Below the pieces are notes generated by a model. It was not told the DNA's origin. It was given only the letters and a program-made list of their open reading frames with translations, and ran no database searches. The translations under genes and the position numbers were made by a program. Positions 8,571 through 16,665 of a DNA stretch of 64,000 nucleotides are shown one piece after another (the stretch's first letter is position 1; each line of letters begins with the position of its first letter). The stretch covers positions 103,088-167,087 of the forward strand of contig NZ_BMQU01000012.1 in assembly GCF_014648275.1 (NCBI RefSeq), read 5' to 3'. This DNA is from Pseudomonas laurentiana (GTDB taxonomy: Bacteria > Pseudomonadota > Gammaproteobacteria > Pseudomonadales > Pseudomonadaceae).

Positions 8571-8807
8571 GCTGTTCAGCGATACCCCGAAGGGCGCCAT
8601 GGCCAGTGCTCAGATCTACAGCTTGGTCGCGACTGAAAGGTCAACGACCAAAAGCCTTGTACGTGGCTGCGCCACATATTGGAGCGCCTGCCGCATGCGC
8701 GATCGGTGGCGGACTACGAAGCATTGCTGCCCTGGAGCTGCTCACCGGAGATGCCACAGTAACCGTGGTCACCACTTCGCTGTAGGTGGGGATCAGGGAT
8801 CGGTTAC
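8571..8807 (+). pseudogene. Second, older IS66 tnpC 3' remnant with its right end
   Basis: This stretch repeats, with clear divergence, the last 63 or so codons of tnp[20 protein letters not shown], then across a frameshift WLRHILERLPHARSVADYEAL and a stop near 8762, then the terminal sequence GGGATCGGTTAC. It begins exactly where the first IS66 element ends (8570). The two copies are distinct relatives, not a simple tandem repeat, because they differ at many positions. Confidence 0.8.
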
Positions 8808-8890
8808 GATGAATCAGGCGCTGCTGAAGAAACTGTAGGATCGGTTTGGTCTGGTCTCGATACTATCACCCAGCTAACCGCACATCCTGA

Positions 8891-8961
8891 ACCTCCGTAT
8901 ACGGAACCGTACGTACGATGGTGTGAGAGGATGGCGGCTGTGAGGCCGCCTCCTACTCAAT
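8891..8961 (+). ncRNA. Group II intron remnant: domains V and VI only
   Basis: Bases 8891-8922 fold as a domain-V-like hairpin: ACCTCCGTA pairs with TACGATGGT (two mismatches), the upper stem TACG/CGTA has a GAAC loop, and a CG bulge sits on the 3' side. Domain VI follows (8923-8961): GAGGATGGCGG pairs with GCCGCCTCC, the last part carries a candidate branch-point A, and it ends in TACTCAAT. This matches the 3' end of bacterial group IIC-like introns as I know them. The triad in the lower stem reads CTC where CGC is expected. No reverse transcriptase gene or domains I-IV are present, so it is a dead 3' fragment. Confidence 0.65.
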
Positions 8962-8975
8962 CTATTCGAATAGAG

Positions 8976-10052
8976 TTATCCAGCGGAAGTGCGCGCCACG
9001 GGCTGAACTTGAGTTGCAATAAGTTTCTGTTTTAACCAGCGACGAACGGTAAGATGCTTGTCTTCGAGTAGCCATGCGCAGAGCGCGGAGAAGAGTACAC
9101 AGACGAAGATCGAAAGCCATGCTTTGGCGGGTTGCGAGGAGTTCATGTGTGCACTTAGCAGCACCCGGATGGGTTCGTGTGTCAGGTACATTGCATACGA
9201 CAAGAACGCACCCTTGGATGCAATCCATTTAGCCTGCGAGGAAACACGTAGGTCAGTGCTAGCAAAGATAATGAACATTAGGGTTACGCCAGTGAGCAAC
9301 ATTAGTTGCTGGTCATACATGTTCATGTAACTGCCAAACGACAGTCGTTGGAACCTCCATAGCAGACCGGCGATGACCAATGCTAGCGGCAGTGCAAGCC
9401 GCTTCCAATTTATGGAGGGCATATAGATATAGATATAAGCGCAAGCGGCGCCGAGGAACCACTCCCAGCCAATTGACTCCCAGATTGTAAAGTATCCAAC
9501 TACCAGTATTGCTGGTATGGCAAGCACTGCCGCAAGCCCTCGCTCCACTGCCGACATGTCACGCCAAAAGAATACGATACCGAAGAAGACGTATAGCCAC
9601 CATTCAACTGCAATGCTCCAGAAGACGCTATTACCGCCAAATATGTTGACGCGTGGAACGCCTTCGATCATGCGTGTAAAGGGGGTGTGCTGTAGCTGGA
9701 ATAGATGCGCGATCCAGTCCCAGGCAGTAGGCGCAGTTCGACCGATTAGGAGTGCGAACACAACGAACGAAATAAGCATCGCGGGTACGTATAGGACGTA
9801 AATCCTACTAAATCTATCAATCATGTACTCGCTGAAACTGTATTTCACACGGGTGAGGCAGTGATACGTAATCAGAAAACCAGACAGCCAGAAGAACACA
9901 ACGACTGCCAAGCTCTGAAATGGCATGGTTTTTCCGAACCAACTGACAGGTTGCACGCCAGACAGTGTATGTCCAACCAGCACAGAAAATGCAGCCAACG
10001 CTCGAATTGCATTGAGCATCGTTGATTGGCCTATGGTCAAATTTTTCGTCAC
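8976..10052 (-). CDS. Acyltransferase 3 family membrane protein
   Basis: A 358-residue Acyltransferase_3 protein with about ten hydrophobic segments. The N-terminus shows LNAIRALAAFSVLVGHTLSG (RALA...GH, the conserved His region), then FFWLSGFLITYHCL, and further on SVFWSIAVEWWLYVFFGIVF, the conserved block before the second half. Unlike the gene at 4488 it has no SGNH domain. Known role of the family: transfer of acetyl or other acyl groups to extracytoplasmic carbohydrates. Its place beside a glycosyltransferase in a surface-polysaccharide locus suggests decoration of the same glycan. Its 3' end lies only 15 bases from the group II intron remnant. Confidence 0.9.
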   Translation of the reverse strand: MTKNLTIGQSTMLNAIRALAAFSVLVGHTLSGVQPVSWFGKTMPFQSLAVVVFFWLSGFLITYHCLTRVKYSFSEYMIDRFSRIYVLYVPAMLISFVVFALLIGRTAPTAWDWIAHLFQLQHTPFTRMIEGVPRVNIFGGNSVFWSIAVEWWLYVFFGIVFFWRDMSAVERGLAAVLAIPAILVVGYFTIWESIGWEWFLGAACAYIYIYMPSINWKRLALPLALVIAGLLWRFQRLSFGSYMNMYDQQLMLLTGVTLMFIIFASTDLRVSSQAKWIASKGAFLSYAMYLTHEPIRVLLSAHMNSSQPAKAWLSIFVCVLFSALCAWLLEDKHLTVRRWLKQKLIATQVQPVARTSAG

Positions 10053-10488
10053 GGACGAATCCTTTCTAGTGTGAAAGCATTGGGTAGATTTCGATTTTTG
10101 CTGGGAGTGAAGGTTACCAGAAAGTTCTTTTCAAGACGATGAGTTACCTCAGCATCGTTGTCTCCATGAACCTGTTCGCCGAGCGATTGTCGCTGTTGAC
10201 CAATTACTCCGGTTTTTTATCAGAACCGGATGGCATTCATGCTTGACGTGACTTTCCCCGTTGGATACTGGGCGAGCCTTATGCTAGCTAGCAGCCAGGG
10301 CTCATTGATTGTCGACCTGTCCCAGATACAAAAAATATCACGAATAAGCGTCCTAGTATGCCAGTCGAAGCGTTAAACTGTAAGGAAAGGTGGATCCGCC
10401 AGTACCCTTGTTACCGAGCTTGCAGCTGCACCCCAAAAGGCTAAATGGACGTTATTTGACCAGTTGTTCTGGTCTCTCAGGAGAAACA
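10053..10488. other. Intergenic region between divergent acyltransferase and GT2 genes
   Basis: 436 bases without a convincing gene. They must contain the promoters of both flanking genes. The only clear structure is a hairpin at 10208-10230 (TCCGGTT, 9-base loop, AACCGGA). No JUMPStart/ops element was found. Confidence 0.5.
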
Positions 10489-11472
10489 ATGTCGAGTGAG
10501 TTTCTAGCAACGAAGAAGACTACTGAGGTGGGGCGTCTCCCCTCCAAGAAAGTGTCGGCCTCTGTGGCTGTATTGATGTGTACACGAAACGGTGAAAAGT
10601 TTCTGGTCGAGCAACTTGAGTCTATTGAGCGTCAATCTCATAGAAATTTTCATGTTTTCATTTCCGATGACGGCTCAACGGACTCGACCTTAGCCATCCT
10701 TCAGCAGCAACAGCACTCATGGGGGGGGCGAGTTTCTTTGTTTAATGGGCCAGGAAAAGGGTTTGCCACTAATTTCTTGTCGCTGAGTTGCAACCCCGAG
10801 GTGGATGCCGATTTTTTTGCTTGGTGTGACCAGGATGATATCTGGCACGAGGACAAGTTGAAAAAAGCGACGGAATGGTTGTCGGGGGTTCCCGCGGATA
10901 TACCAGCTTTATATTGTTCGCGCACGGAGTTGGTAAGTGAGGTGGGACAGCCAATCGGCTTTTCGACCTTGTTTCGCCGAAAGCCCGATTTTTGTAATGC
11001 GCTCGTTCAGAATATCGCTGGTGGTAACACCATGGTATTCAATCGGGAGTTGATGATGTTGCTGCGCGAGGCAGGTGACTCAGTGCCCGCCGTATCCCAT
11101 GACTGGTGGGCTTATCTATTAGTTAGTGGTTGTGGCGGGAAAATTTTTTATGATTCAAATCCTTCAATTCTGTATCGACAACACGATTCAAATTGTGTGG
11201 GTGCAAACACAGGAGTTCGTGAAAGCGGCAAGAGAGTCAAGCAACTGTTGCACGGTCGCTATAGACAATGGATGGACCAGAACATCGTAGCCTTGCAGGC
11301 AATCAGTCATCGCTTTACACCTGAAAACAGAAATACCCTGGAACTGTTTAGCCGTGCTCGAAAAGGTAACCTGTTTAAGCGCCTTGCGGGAATGCGACGT
11401 GCCGGCGTCTATCGTCAAACCTACCTTGGCAATATCGGTCTTTTGGCAGCAATATTCATTCGGCGCGTCTAA
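10489..11472 (+). CDS. Glycosyltransferase family 2, rhamnosyltransferase-like
   Basis: A 327-residue GT-A protein. It contains VAVLMCTRNGEKFLVEQLESI at about residues 26-46, SDDGSTDST (nucleotide-binding Asp pair) near 60, WCDQDDIWH near 108 (the DxD region) and HDWWAYLLVSGCGG near 205, followed by the YRQHDSN block typical of bacterial rhamnosyltransferase-like GT2 enzymes. The ATG at 10489 is preceded by CAGGAG at the right distance and is preferred over the upstream in-frame ATG at 10390. The enzyme probably adds a sugar to the lipid-linked O-antigen unit on the cytoplasmic side; donor and linkage cannot be read from sequence. It is transcribed toward the RTX gene. Base composition is lower in GC than the core genes. 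Confidence 0.9.
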   Translation: MSSEFLATKKTTEVGRLPSKKVSASVAVLMCTRNGEKFLVEQLESIERQSHRNFHVFISDDGSTDSTLAILQQQQHSWGGRVSLFNGPGKGFATNFLSLSCNPEVDADFFAWCDQDDIWHEDKLKKATEWLSGVPADIPALYCSRTELVSEVGQPIGFSTLFRRKPDFCNALVQNIAGGNTMVFNRELMMLLREAGDSVPAVSHDWWAYLLVSGCGGKIFYDSNPSILYRQHDSNCVGANTGVRESGKRVKQLLHGRYRQWMDQNIVALQAISHRFTPENRNTLELFSRARKGNLFKRLAGMRRAGVYRQTYLGNIGLLAAIFIRRV

Positions 11473-11532
11473 TCACAGAGCGTGACAGTGACCCGCAGAT
11501 GGCCAGCCTGGATACCGGCCATCCTCGGTGTA

Positions 11533-13224
11533 TCAGAAGATAAAGTCTAGAGGAGTGAGTTGATCTTTTCTAATGTTTTTCAGGGTGATGGTACTGGTCT
11601 CATTCAGCCGAATGACGGCATCGTCGCCCTGTTGAGCAGTCAGTGCCATCACTTCTACAAACGAGGCGAGGTTGCCCGTCAGATCGATGACATCTTTCTC
11701 TCCGGCGTAACCGGAGAAATCCATGATGATGTCGTTGCCGCTGTCCTGTTTTTCCCAGAAGATGAAAGAATCGGCGCCCGGCCCGCCCCACAACACATCG
11801 TCGCCCAGGCCTCCATCCAGTACGTCGTCGCCTTCATTTCCGAAAAGTTGGTCATTCCCTGCGTCACCGAAGAGAAAATCATCACCTGCTCGCCCCTCGA
11901 TATGGTCATCACCTTCGGCACCTGCTAGCAAATTGCTGTCGTCGTTACCCAACAGAATGTCGTTATAAGGCGTGCCCTGTGCACCTTGAATATTCTTGAG
12001 ATGGTCATTGCCGCAGCATCCGAAGGCCCGGCCGTCATCAAGGTCTACCTTAACTGGTCTGGGTTTCTGTCCCGCAGTGTGCGGATGCCAATAGTCCACC
12101 ATCGTCGCTTGATCCTTGGCGATCAGCTTGTCGTCGCCCGGTGTGAGATTGGGGACGGGAAGAAAATTATGGTATCGAAGACGGTGCAATGGAGAAAGGT
12201 AGGTGGCGTATTCCGGTTCGACCGTTTCAATCTGGCCAGGCGTGGAGCGGCCGTGTTTGAGTATCAACGTCTGCTGGTCGGAGGTGTTATTGCCCAGGTC
12301 TTTCACTCGTGTTTTGTCATGGTTGTCGGGTAAGTAGTAAGGAATTAATGACTGCGTGACATCGTTGTCGCGTATGGCGCCAGCTTCCGAGCGTTTGAAT
12401 GTGATGCCATGTATGAAGTTCTTGACAGTATTACCCTTCACCAACACATCGGTGGCTCCATCACCGCCGACCCATATACCGTAGGTTGAGCGTGAGCGCG
12501 TGTGCCAGGCAGGCATATCAGAAGTGAGTTCCAGAGATCGATTGGAAATGCGGTTGCCTCGAACGATACTGCCGTCACCGAAGTGAGTCAGGCAAATGCC
12601 GACGCCTTCGCCTATGTCCTTGACGCCGCTACCCCGGACCTCCTCGATAGTGTTGTCACTGACCTGTATGTCTTTGCCATAGACTTCGATGCCCATGGCG
12701 TAGGCGTTGGCGATCCCAGTGCTCCCGCCTATGTCAGTAATCGTATTGTTGCGTATGACTGAATTATTACCTTCGACCCTGATGCCCCTGAAGGTGCTGT
12801 CATGAATAGTCAGTCGCTCGACCAGATGCTTGCCTTCACCCATGTCGTCAGAGGTTTTTGCGCGGTCGAAATAACCGGAGATGTAAACGGCATACTGGAA
12901 ACCCGAGAGGGTTCCATTCCTGATTTCGAGTGCTTTATGCCCAAAGGCAGAAATGCCATAGAAGGCATTATCGGGTGTGCGAGGACCGCTCAGTGTGTGT
13001 CCGCCAAGATCCAGTACGACGTTGTCCGCAGCAATCTGGATGCCATTGCCCTGGGTTTCGAGGGATGCAGATAGTGTGTAGTGCCCAGGTACGCTGATGG
13101 TATAGGGCAGCGAGCTAATCTGCTGCACAGTTGCAGGGTTGGCAAGGGTGGTGTGCCCCCACAAACTGAATACAAGCAGGATCGTTGTTCGCAAGGAGGT
13201 AAGGTTGGCGAAGATACGGTTCAT
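11533..13224 (-). CDS. Exported right-handed beta-helix protein with C-terminal RTX repeats
   Basis: A 563-residue protein. Residues 1-28 form a Sec-type signal peptide (hydrophobic core TTILLVFSLWG, cleavage expected after TLA). Residues about 50-300 form a right-handed parallel beta-helix of the pectate-lyase/C5-epimerase type, with NVVLDLGGHTLSG, NSVIRNNTI, IQVSDNTIEEV, SIVRGNRIS and VLVKGNTVKNF coils. Residues about 417-481 hold five or six calcium-binding nonapeptides (GNDxxL, GAEGDDHIEG, GDAGNDQLFG, GNEGDDVLDG). The protein ends in LDFIF, like type I secretion substrates. The gene overlaps its upstream neighbour by ATGA and is last in the Wzm/Wzt operon. A polysaccharide epimerase, lyase or surface-glycan protein is possible; no catalytic residues can be assigned. 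Confidence 0.85.
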   Translation of the reverse strand: MNRIFANLTSLRTTILLVFSLWGHTTLANPATVQQISSLPYTISVPGHYTLSASLETQGNGIQIAADNVVLDLGGHTLSGPRTPDNAFYGISAFGHKALEIRNGTLSGFQYAVYISGYFDRAKTSDDMGEGKHLVERLTIHDSTFRGIRVEGNNSVIRNNTITDIGGSTGIANAYAMGIEVYGKDIQVSDNTIEEVRGSGVKDIGEGVGICLTHFGDGSIVRGNRISNRSLELTSDMPAWHTRSRSTYGIWVGGDGATDVLVKGNTVKNFIHGITFKRSEAGAIRDNDVTQSLIPYYLPDNHDKTRVKDLGNNTSDQQTLILKHGRSTPGQIETVEPEYATYLSPLHRLRYHNFLPVPNLTPGDDKLIAKDQATMVDYWHPHTAGQKPRPVKVDLDDGRAFGCCGNDHLKNIQGAQGTPYNDILLGNDDSNLLAGAEGDDHIEGRAGDDFLFGDAGNDQLFGNEGDDVLDGGLGDDVLWGGPGADSFIFWEKQDSGNDIIMDFSGYAGEKDVIDLTGNLASFVEVMALTAQQGDDAVIRLNETSTITLKNIRKDQLTPLDFIF

Positions 13225-14417
13225 TGGTTTTGATCTTGTCGAAGAGCAGGCTTGTTAAGTCGGGTCGAGTTTCGCATTATCCGGTCGTTGGCGCTGTTCA
13301 TGTATTGGCGTTGAGCTGGAACAAACAGGCTTCCTATGTGCTGCCGTGTCAGGGCATGGATCACCGAGCTGTCGGACGACAGGGCTAGCAATGCTGAGGC
13401 CGATGAAACCGAAATCACCTTGCATTGTTGGTTGAGTACCGTAAATAGCTCGATGGGCAGATGTTCCAGATGCTCTGGAAATGGTTGTACCCTGTATTCG
13501 CCAAGCGCGTCGAGTAACTGTGTGACAAAGGCAGAGTCTGTACCGGCGTGTTTTTTTATATAAAGCAATTCGCGGGTCGTCACGTGCTCTTTGCAAATGT
13601 CGATGTACAAAGCGAGCTCATTTTTCTGGCTGGTAAATTTACTTCGGGTGAAGTTGCTGAGTATCAATAAGGCCGTCGTGCTATACCCCGCTTGGATTAC
13701 ATGCTGTTCGAATTCATCGATTTCTGGAAACGTTTTCTTTAGGGAATGCAGGGTGTGCATTACCGCATCGGCGGGAATCACCACCGGTTCAGGGTAGGGA
13801 ATCCCTTCGACCTGATCATCGAAGTTGATCGCGATCAGTGCCTTTTCCGCCGTTAGCCATGTTTTCACATTGCGCAATCGGCTTCGCCAGAACAACTCCT
13901 TAAAGCCACGTAGGCTTAGGGGCGCGCGCGGCCGCTCAGGTGGGTAGGAGGGGTAGAGAAATCCCGGCGCATCACCGTAGCAGATTATTCGCCCGGGCCT
14001 GAGGGCTTGCATGAAGGCCTGGGACGTATGGTCTGAGCTCGCATCGTGAGCGTAATAGAATGTGGAACAGCCACCGATTTCACTCAACCGCTGCTCAAGC
14101 CATCGAGCACGCTTCATCAGATTCCGATAGGGCGATAGGGGGCCGTCGCGCTCTTGCCGGGAAAATATCAATGTTGAAATGAAAGGATATTGGTGGAGTG
14201 CGCTAGCAAAGAACTGGCGTGTTCGCGAATCCGGCTCGTGGTCGCTTGCCTCGTAAGACCATAGCACCAAGACCGCCGGAGTATCGGTCGGTATGGCATT
14301 GATTACACGGTCATGTTCCAGTGCACACAGTGCGTGCAATAGTTGGTGAGGAAACGACACCATCATGACCGCACACGCTGTCTGCGCGACAGCGGTGTCA
14401 GGGTTCGAATGGCTCAT
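13221..14417 (-). CDS. Polysialyltransferase-like glycosyltransferase (putative nonulosonate transferase)
   Basis: A 398-residue protein when started at ATG 14417, which overlaps the wzt stop by ATGA; the frame is open to 14486, but the overlap start fits the operon pattern. It resembles the GT52/polysialyltransferase group: FYYAHDASSDHTSQAF, RIICYGDAPGFLY (place of the family's D/E-D/E-G motif), LYIKKHAGTD (place of the HP motif) and VISVSSASALLAL (the SS motif). Such enzymes use CMP-sialic acid or related CMP-nonulosonates. With a CMP-legionaminate pathway next door, it may transfer that sugar; this is inference. The canonical HP reads HA here, which weakens a strict family assignment. Confidence 0.65.
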   Translation of the reverse strand: MSHSNPDTAVAQTACAVMMVSFPHQLLHALCALEHDRVINAIPTDTPAVLVLWSYEASDHEPDSRTRQFFASALHQYPFISTLIFSRQERDGPLSPYRNLMKRARWLEQRLSEIGGCSTFYYAHDASSDHTSQAFMQALRPGRIICYGDAPGFLYPSYPPERPRAPLSLRGFKELFWRSRLRNVKTWLTAEKALIAINFDDQVEGIPYPEPVVIPADAVMHTLHSLKKTFPEIDEFEQHVIQAGYSTTALLILSNFTRSKFTSQKNELALYIDICKEHVTTRELLYIKKHAGTDSAFVTQLLDALGEYRVQPFPEHLEHLPIELFTVLNQQCKVISVSSASALLALSSDSSVIHALTRQHIGSLFVPAQRQYMNSANDRIMRNSTRLNKPALRQDQNQ

Positions 14418-15808
14418 GGTTTCTCGCGCAGGGGCGACATCTGGATGTCCCAAGGCAGATGAGGGCGAATCAGGCAGCCGGGCCAAGTGTTCGGCCAGTT
14501 ACCTCGCACACCCGCAGCTTGACTATCGTCTGCCACGCTGAACTTCAGCACTGAAGACTGGATGATTCGATGTTCGGCTTCCGAGCCGGGCCAAAGCTCC
14601 ACGTCGATACGGAAGTCCCCCACGTTCAGAAGTGGAGATTGGATCGTGCAGCGTTCAGTATATTGGCCTATCGCGCGGACACCCGGTGGGGCCTGATGAT
14701 TGTCCATGCTGAACAGCAGGTAGTGGCCCGCGAGATCCTTGAGGTGGATGTGGGCGTTGATAGGCCATTTTTCCTTGAGGATGGTGAAGGTTATCTCAAC
14801 GGTGCAACTGGCTTTGATATCGAATTGAGCGCTCGGCTTTCCATCCAAGTCGACGATCCTGACGGAATCCAGGCGCACGCAATCGTCGAACAGCGGCGCT
14901 TCGGACTCTGCCCACACTACCTCGGAGGTCATCGCTATTCCCGACCTGATATAGGAACGGGTGATGTCTGAAACGGTTGGTGCCGAGTCCCTTGACGCTT
15001 GGAGGTGTGTCTGTTCGATCCTGCTATCGTTGATGATTCTGCCGTGGGCCATGTGTACAGCACGATTGCAGATCCGGTTGACAGCATCCATATCGTGGCT
15101 GACGAACAGGAGCGTGCGACCTTGGTCCGCGACCTGCAGCATCTTGTCTGTGCAACGTCGCTGAAAGGCCGCGTCACCAACCGCCAGCACTTCGTCGACG
15201 ATCAGGATTTCGGATTCTAGGTGCGCCGCCACCGAGAACGCCAAGCGAACATACATGCCGGATGAATAGCGTTTGACGGGCGTATCGATAAGTTCTCCGA
15301 GCTCGGAGAACTCGATGATCTCCTCGAGTCGCCGGCTGATTTCCTTGGGCTTCATGCCCATGATCGAGCCGTTCAGGAAGATGTTTTCACGGCCGGTAAG
15401 ATCACCATGGAACCCTGTGCCGATCTCTAGCAAACTGATCAGGCGACCGCGAAAGCGGAACTTGCCAGACGAAGGTGAGGTAATGCGTGACAAAATCTTG
15501 AGCAGCGTACTTTTTCCGCAGCCATTTGGGCCGATGATACCGACACGGTCACCCTCTCCGATTTCCAGATTGATATCTCTGAGCGACCAGAAATGGTTAA
15601 GCGGTGCATCCTCTGTCTGCAGCCCGTCAAGGATGGTATGGGTACCAGGTGCTTCATAGGCAATCTTCACTGCAGGTTTGCGCAGGGGATTGACCACCCG
15701 GCCAAAGGCACGGCGCAATTGCTGATTGACCATTTCGGCGGCGGTCACATTCGATTTGCCAATTCGATACAGCTTGGAAATTTCTTCGCAACGAATGGCC
15801 CAGGTCAT
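14414..15808 (-). CDS. wzt: O-antigen ABC transporter ATP-binding protein Wzt with C-terminal domain
   Basis: A 464-residue protein. The ABC domain occupies residues about 1-290: GPNGCGKST (Walker A, 93-101), YSSGMYVRLAFS (signature), ILIVDEVLAVGD (Walker B) and FVSHD (switch His). Residues about 320-464 form a Wzt_C-like beta-sandwich, which in known systems recognises the terminal modification of the finished polysaccharide before export. ATG 15808 (MTWAIRCEEISK) overlaps the wzm stop by ATGA; the longer frame to 15916 lies inside wzm and is not used. With Wzm it exports the completed chain across the inner membrane. The extra domain suggests a capped chain, so one of the two neighbouring GT-B enzymes may add the cap. 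Confidence 0.93.
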   Translation of the reverse strand: MTWAIRCEEISKLYRIGKSNVTAAEMVNQQLRRAFGRVVNPLRKPAVKIAYEAPGTHTILDGLQTEDAPLNHFWSLRDINLEIGEGDRVGIIGPNGCGKSTLLKILSRITSPSSGKFRFRGRLISLLEIGTGFHGDLTGRENIFLNGSIMGMKPKEISRRLEEIIEFSELGELIDTPVKRYSSGMYVRLAFSVAAHLESEILIVDEVLAVGDAAFQRRCTDKMLQVADQGRTLLFVSHDMDAVNRICNRAVHMAHGRIINDSRIEQTHLQASRDSAPTVSDITRSYIRSGIAMTSEVVWAESEAPLFDDCVRLDSVRIVDLDGKPSAQFDIKASCTVEITFTILKEKWPINAHIHLKDLAGHYLLFSMDNHQAPPGVRAIGQYTERCTIQSPLLNVGDFRIDVELWPGSEAEHRIIQSSVLKFSVADDSQAAGVRGNWPNTWPGCLIRPHLPWDIQMSPLREKP

Positions 15809-16665
15809 AACGTATCCACGACATTTTTTTCGAAATGCTGGAATATCAATACCCCAACAGTGAAGCACACCACTGCGATCGCAATCAGTGTCAACAACGT
15901 GCTTTGCGCCGGCCACTCTCCGTGCATGGCGTCACGGTAGCTGGTGATGACTAGGGAAAGCGGGTTAACCGAGTACCAAGGCTTGGCCCAGGACGGTACT
16001 GCCGAGACCGGATAAATGGCCGGTGTGGAGTAATAGAACAGCTGTAGTGCCAGGGGGACCAGATGCTTGATGTCGCGATACTTGGCGTTGAGCGGTGCCA
16101 GCATGAGGCCTACGCCCAGTCCGATCATCAGCGTGCAGCCGAGCAGTAGCGGCATCAGCAGCAGTAGTTGCAGCGTCCACACGCCGTAGGCGATGGCGAA
16201 AGGGGTGATCAGAAAAGCATACGCAATCAGGAAGTCGACTGCTGCACCTACGGCATATGAACCGCCAATCAGCAGCCTGGGAAAGTAGACCTTGCTGATC
16301 AGTCCCGCGTTGCCCTCGATCATTTGTACTGAAGGATTCAACACGTTCATGAACGCGTACCAGGGGATCACCGCGACCAGGTAGAACATAATGGTAGGCA
16401 ATCCATCGGTCGGTACTTTCACCATTAGCCCGAAGACGATGACGAATACACCAACGGTAATCAGCGGAGTTAGAATGACCCAGCCCAGGCCGAAGATAGT
16501 CTGTGTATAACGGCCCTTCAGGTCGCGTTTGCAGAAAACCCACAGCAGTAGTCGAAAGTCCCAGAGGTTTCTAAGCAGCCCCAGAAGGTCGAATTGGCTG
16601 GTGTTGCTGACGACCGTTTCCCTGAGTGGGGGACGGCTGTTTCCTTTGCTACTCATGGGCGTCAC
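15805..16665 (-). CDS. wzm: O-antigen ABC transporter permease Wzm
   Basis: A 286-residue ABC-2 type permease with six predicted membrane helices. It shows the N-terminal cytoplasmic KRDLKGRYTQTIFGLGWVILTPL segment, IPWYAFMNVL, LNAKYRDIKHLVPLALQLFYYSTPAIYP and the end WYSVNPLSLVITSYRD, all typical of polysaccharide permeases. It forms the channel with two Wzt subunits. It overlaps the upstream glycosyltransferase-like gene (stop 16662-16664) and wzt, each by ATGA. No Wzx/Wzy pair is visible in the window, so the glycan of this operon is probably made by the ABC-dependent route. Confidence 0.93.
   Translation of the reverse strand: MTPMSSKGNSRPPLRETVVSNTSQFDLLGLLRNLWDFRLLLWVFCKRDLKGRYTQTIFGLGWVILTPLITVGVFVIVFGLMVKVPTDGLPTIMFYLVAVIPWYAFMNVLNPSVQMIEGNAGLISKVYFPRLLIGGSYAVGAAVDFLIAYAFLITPFAIAYGVWTLQLLLLMPLLLGCTLMIGLGVGLMLAPLNAKYRDIKHLVPLALQLFYYSTPAIYPVSAVPSWAKPWYSVNPLSLVITSYRDAMHGEWPAQSTLLTLIAIAVVCFTVGVLIFQHFEKNVVDTL

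Noticed and set aside
11498-11523. GATGGCC/GGCCATC hairpin between the convergent GT2 and RTX genes as a terminator
   Set aside because: The stem is only 7 bp with a 12-base loop and there is no T-run on either strand.
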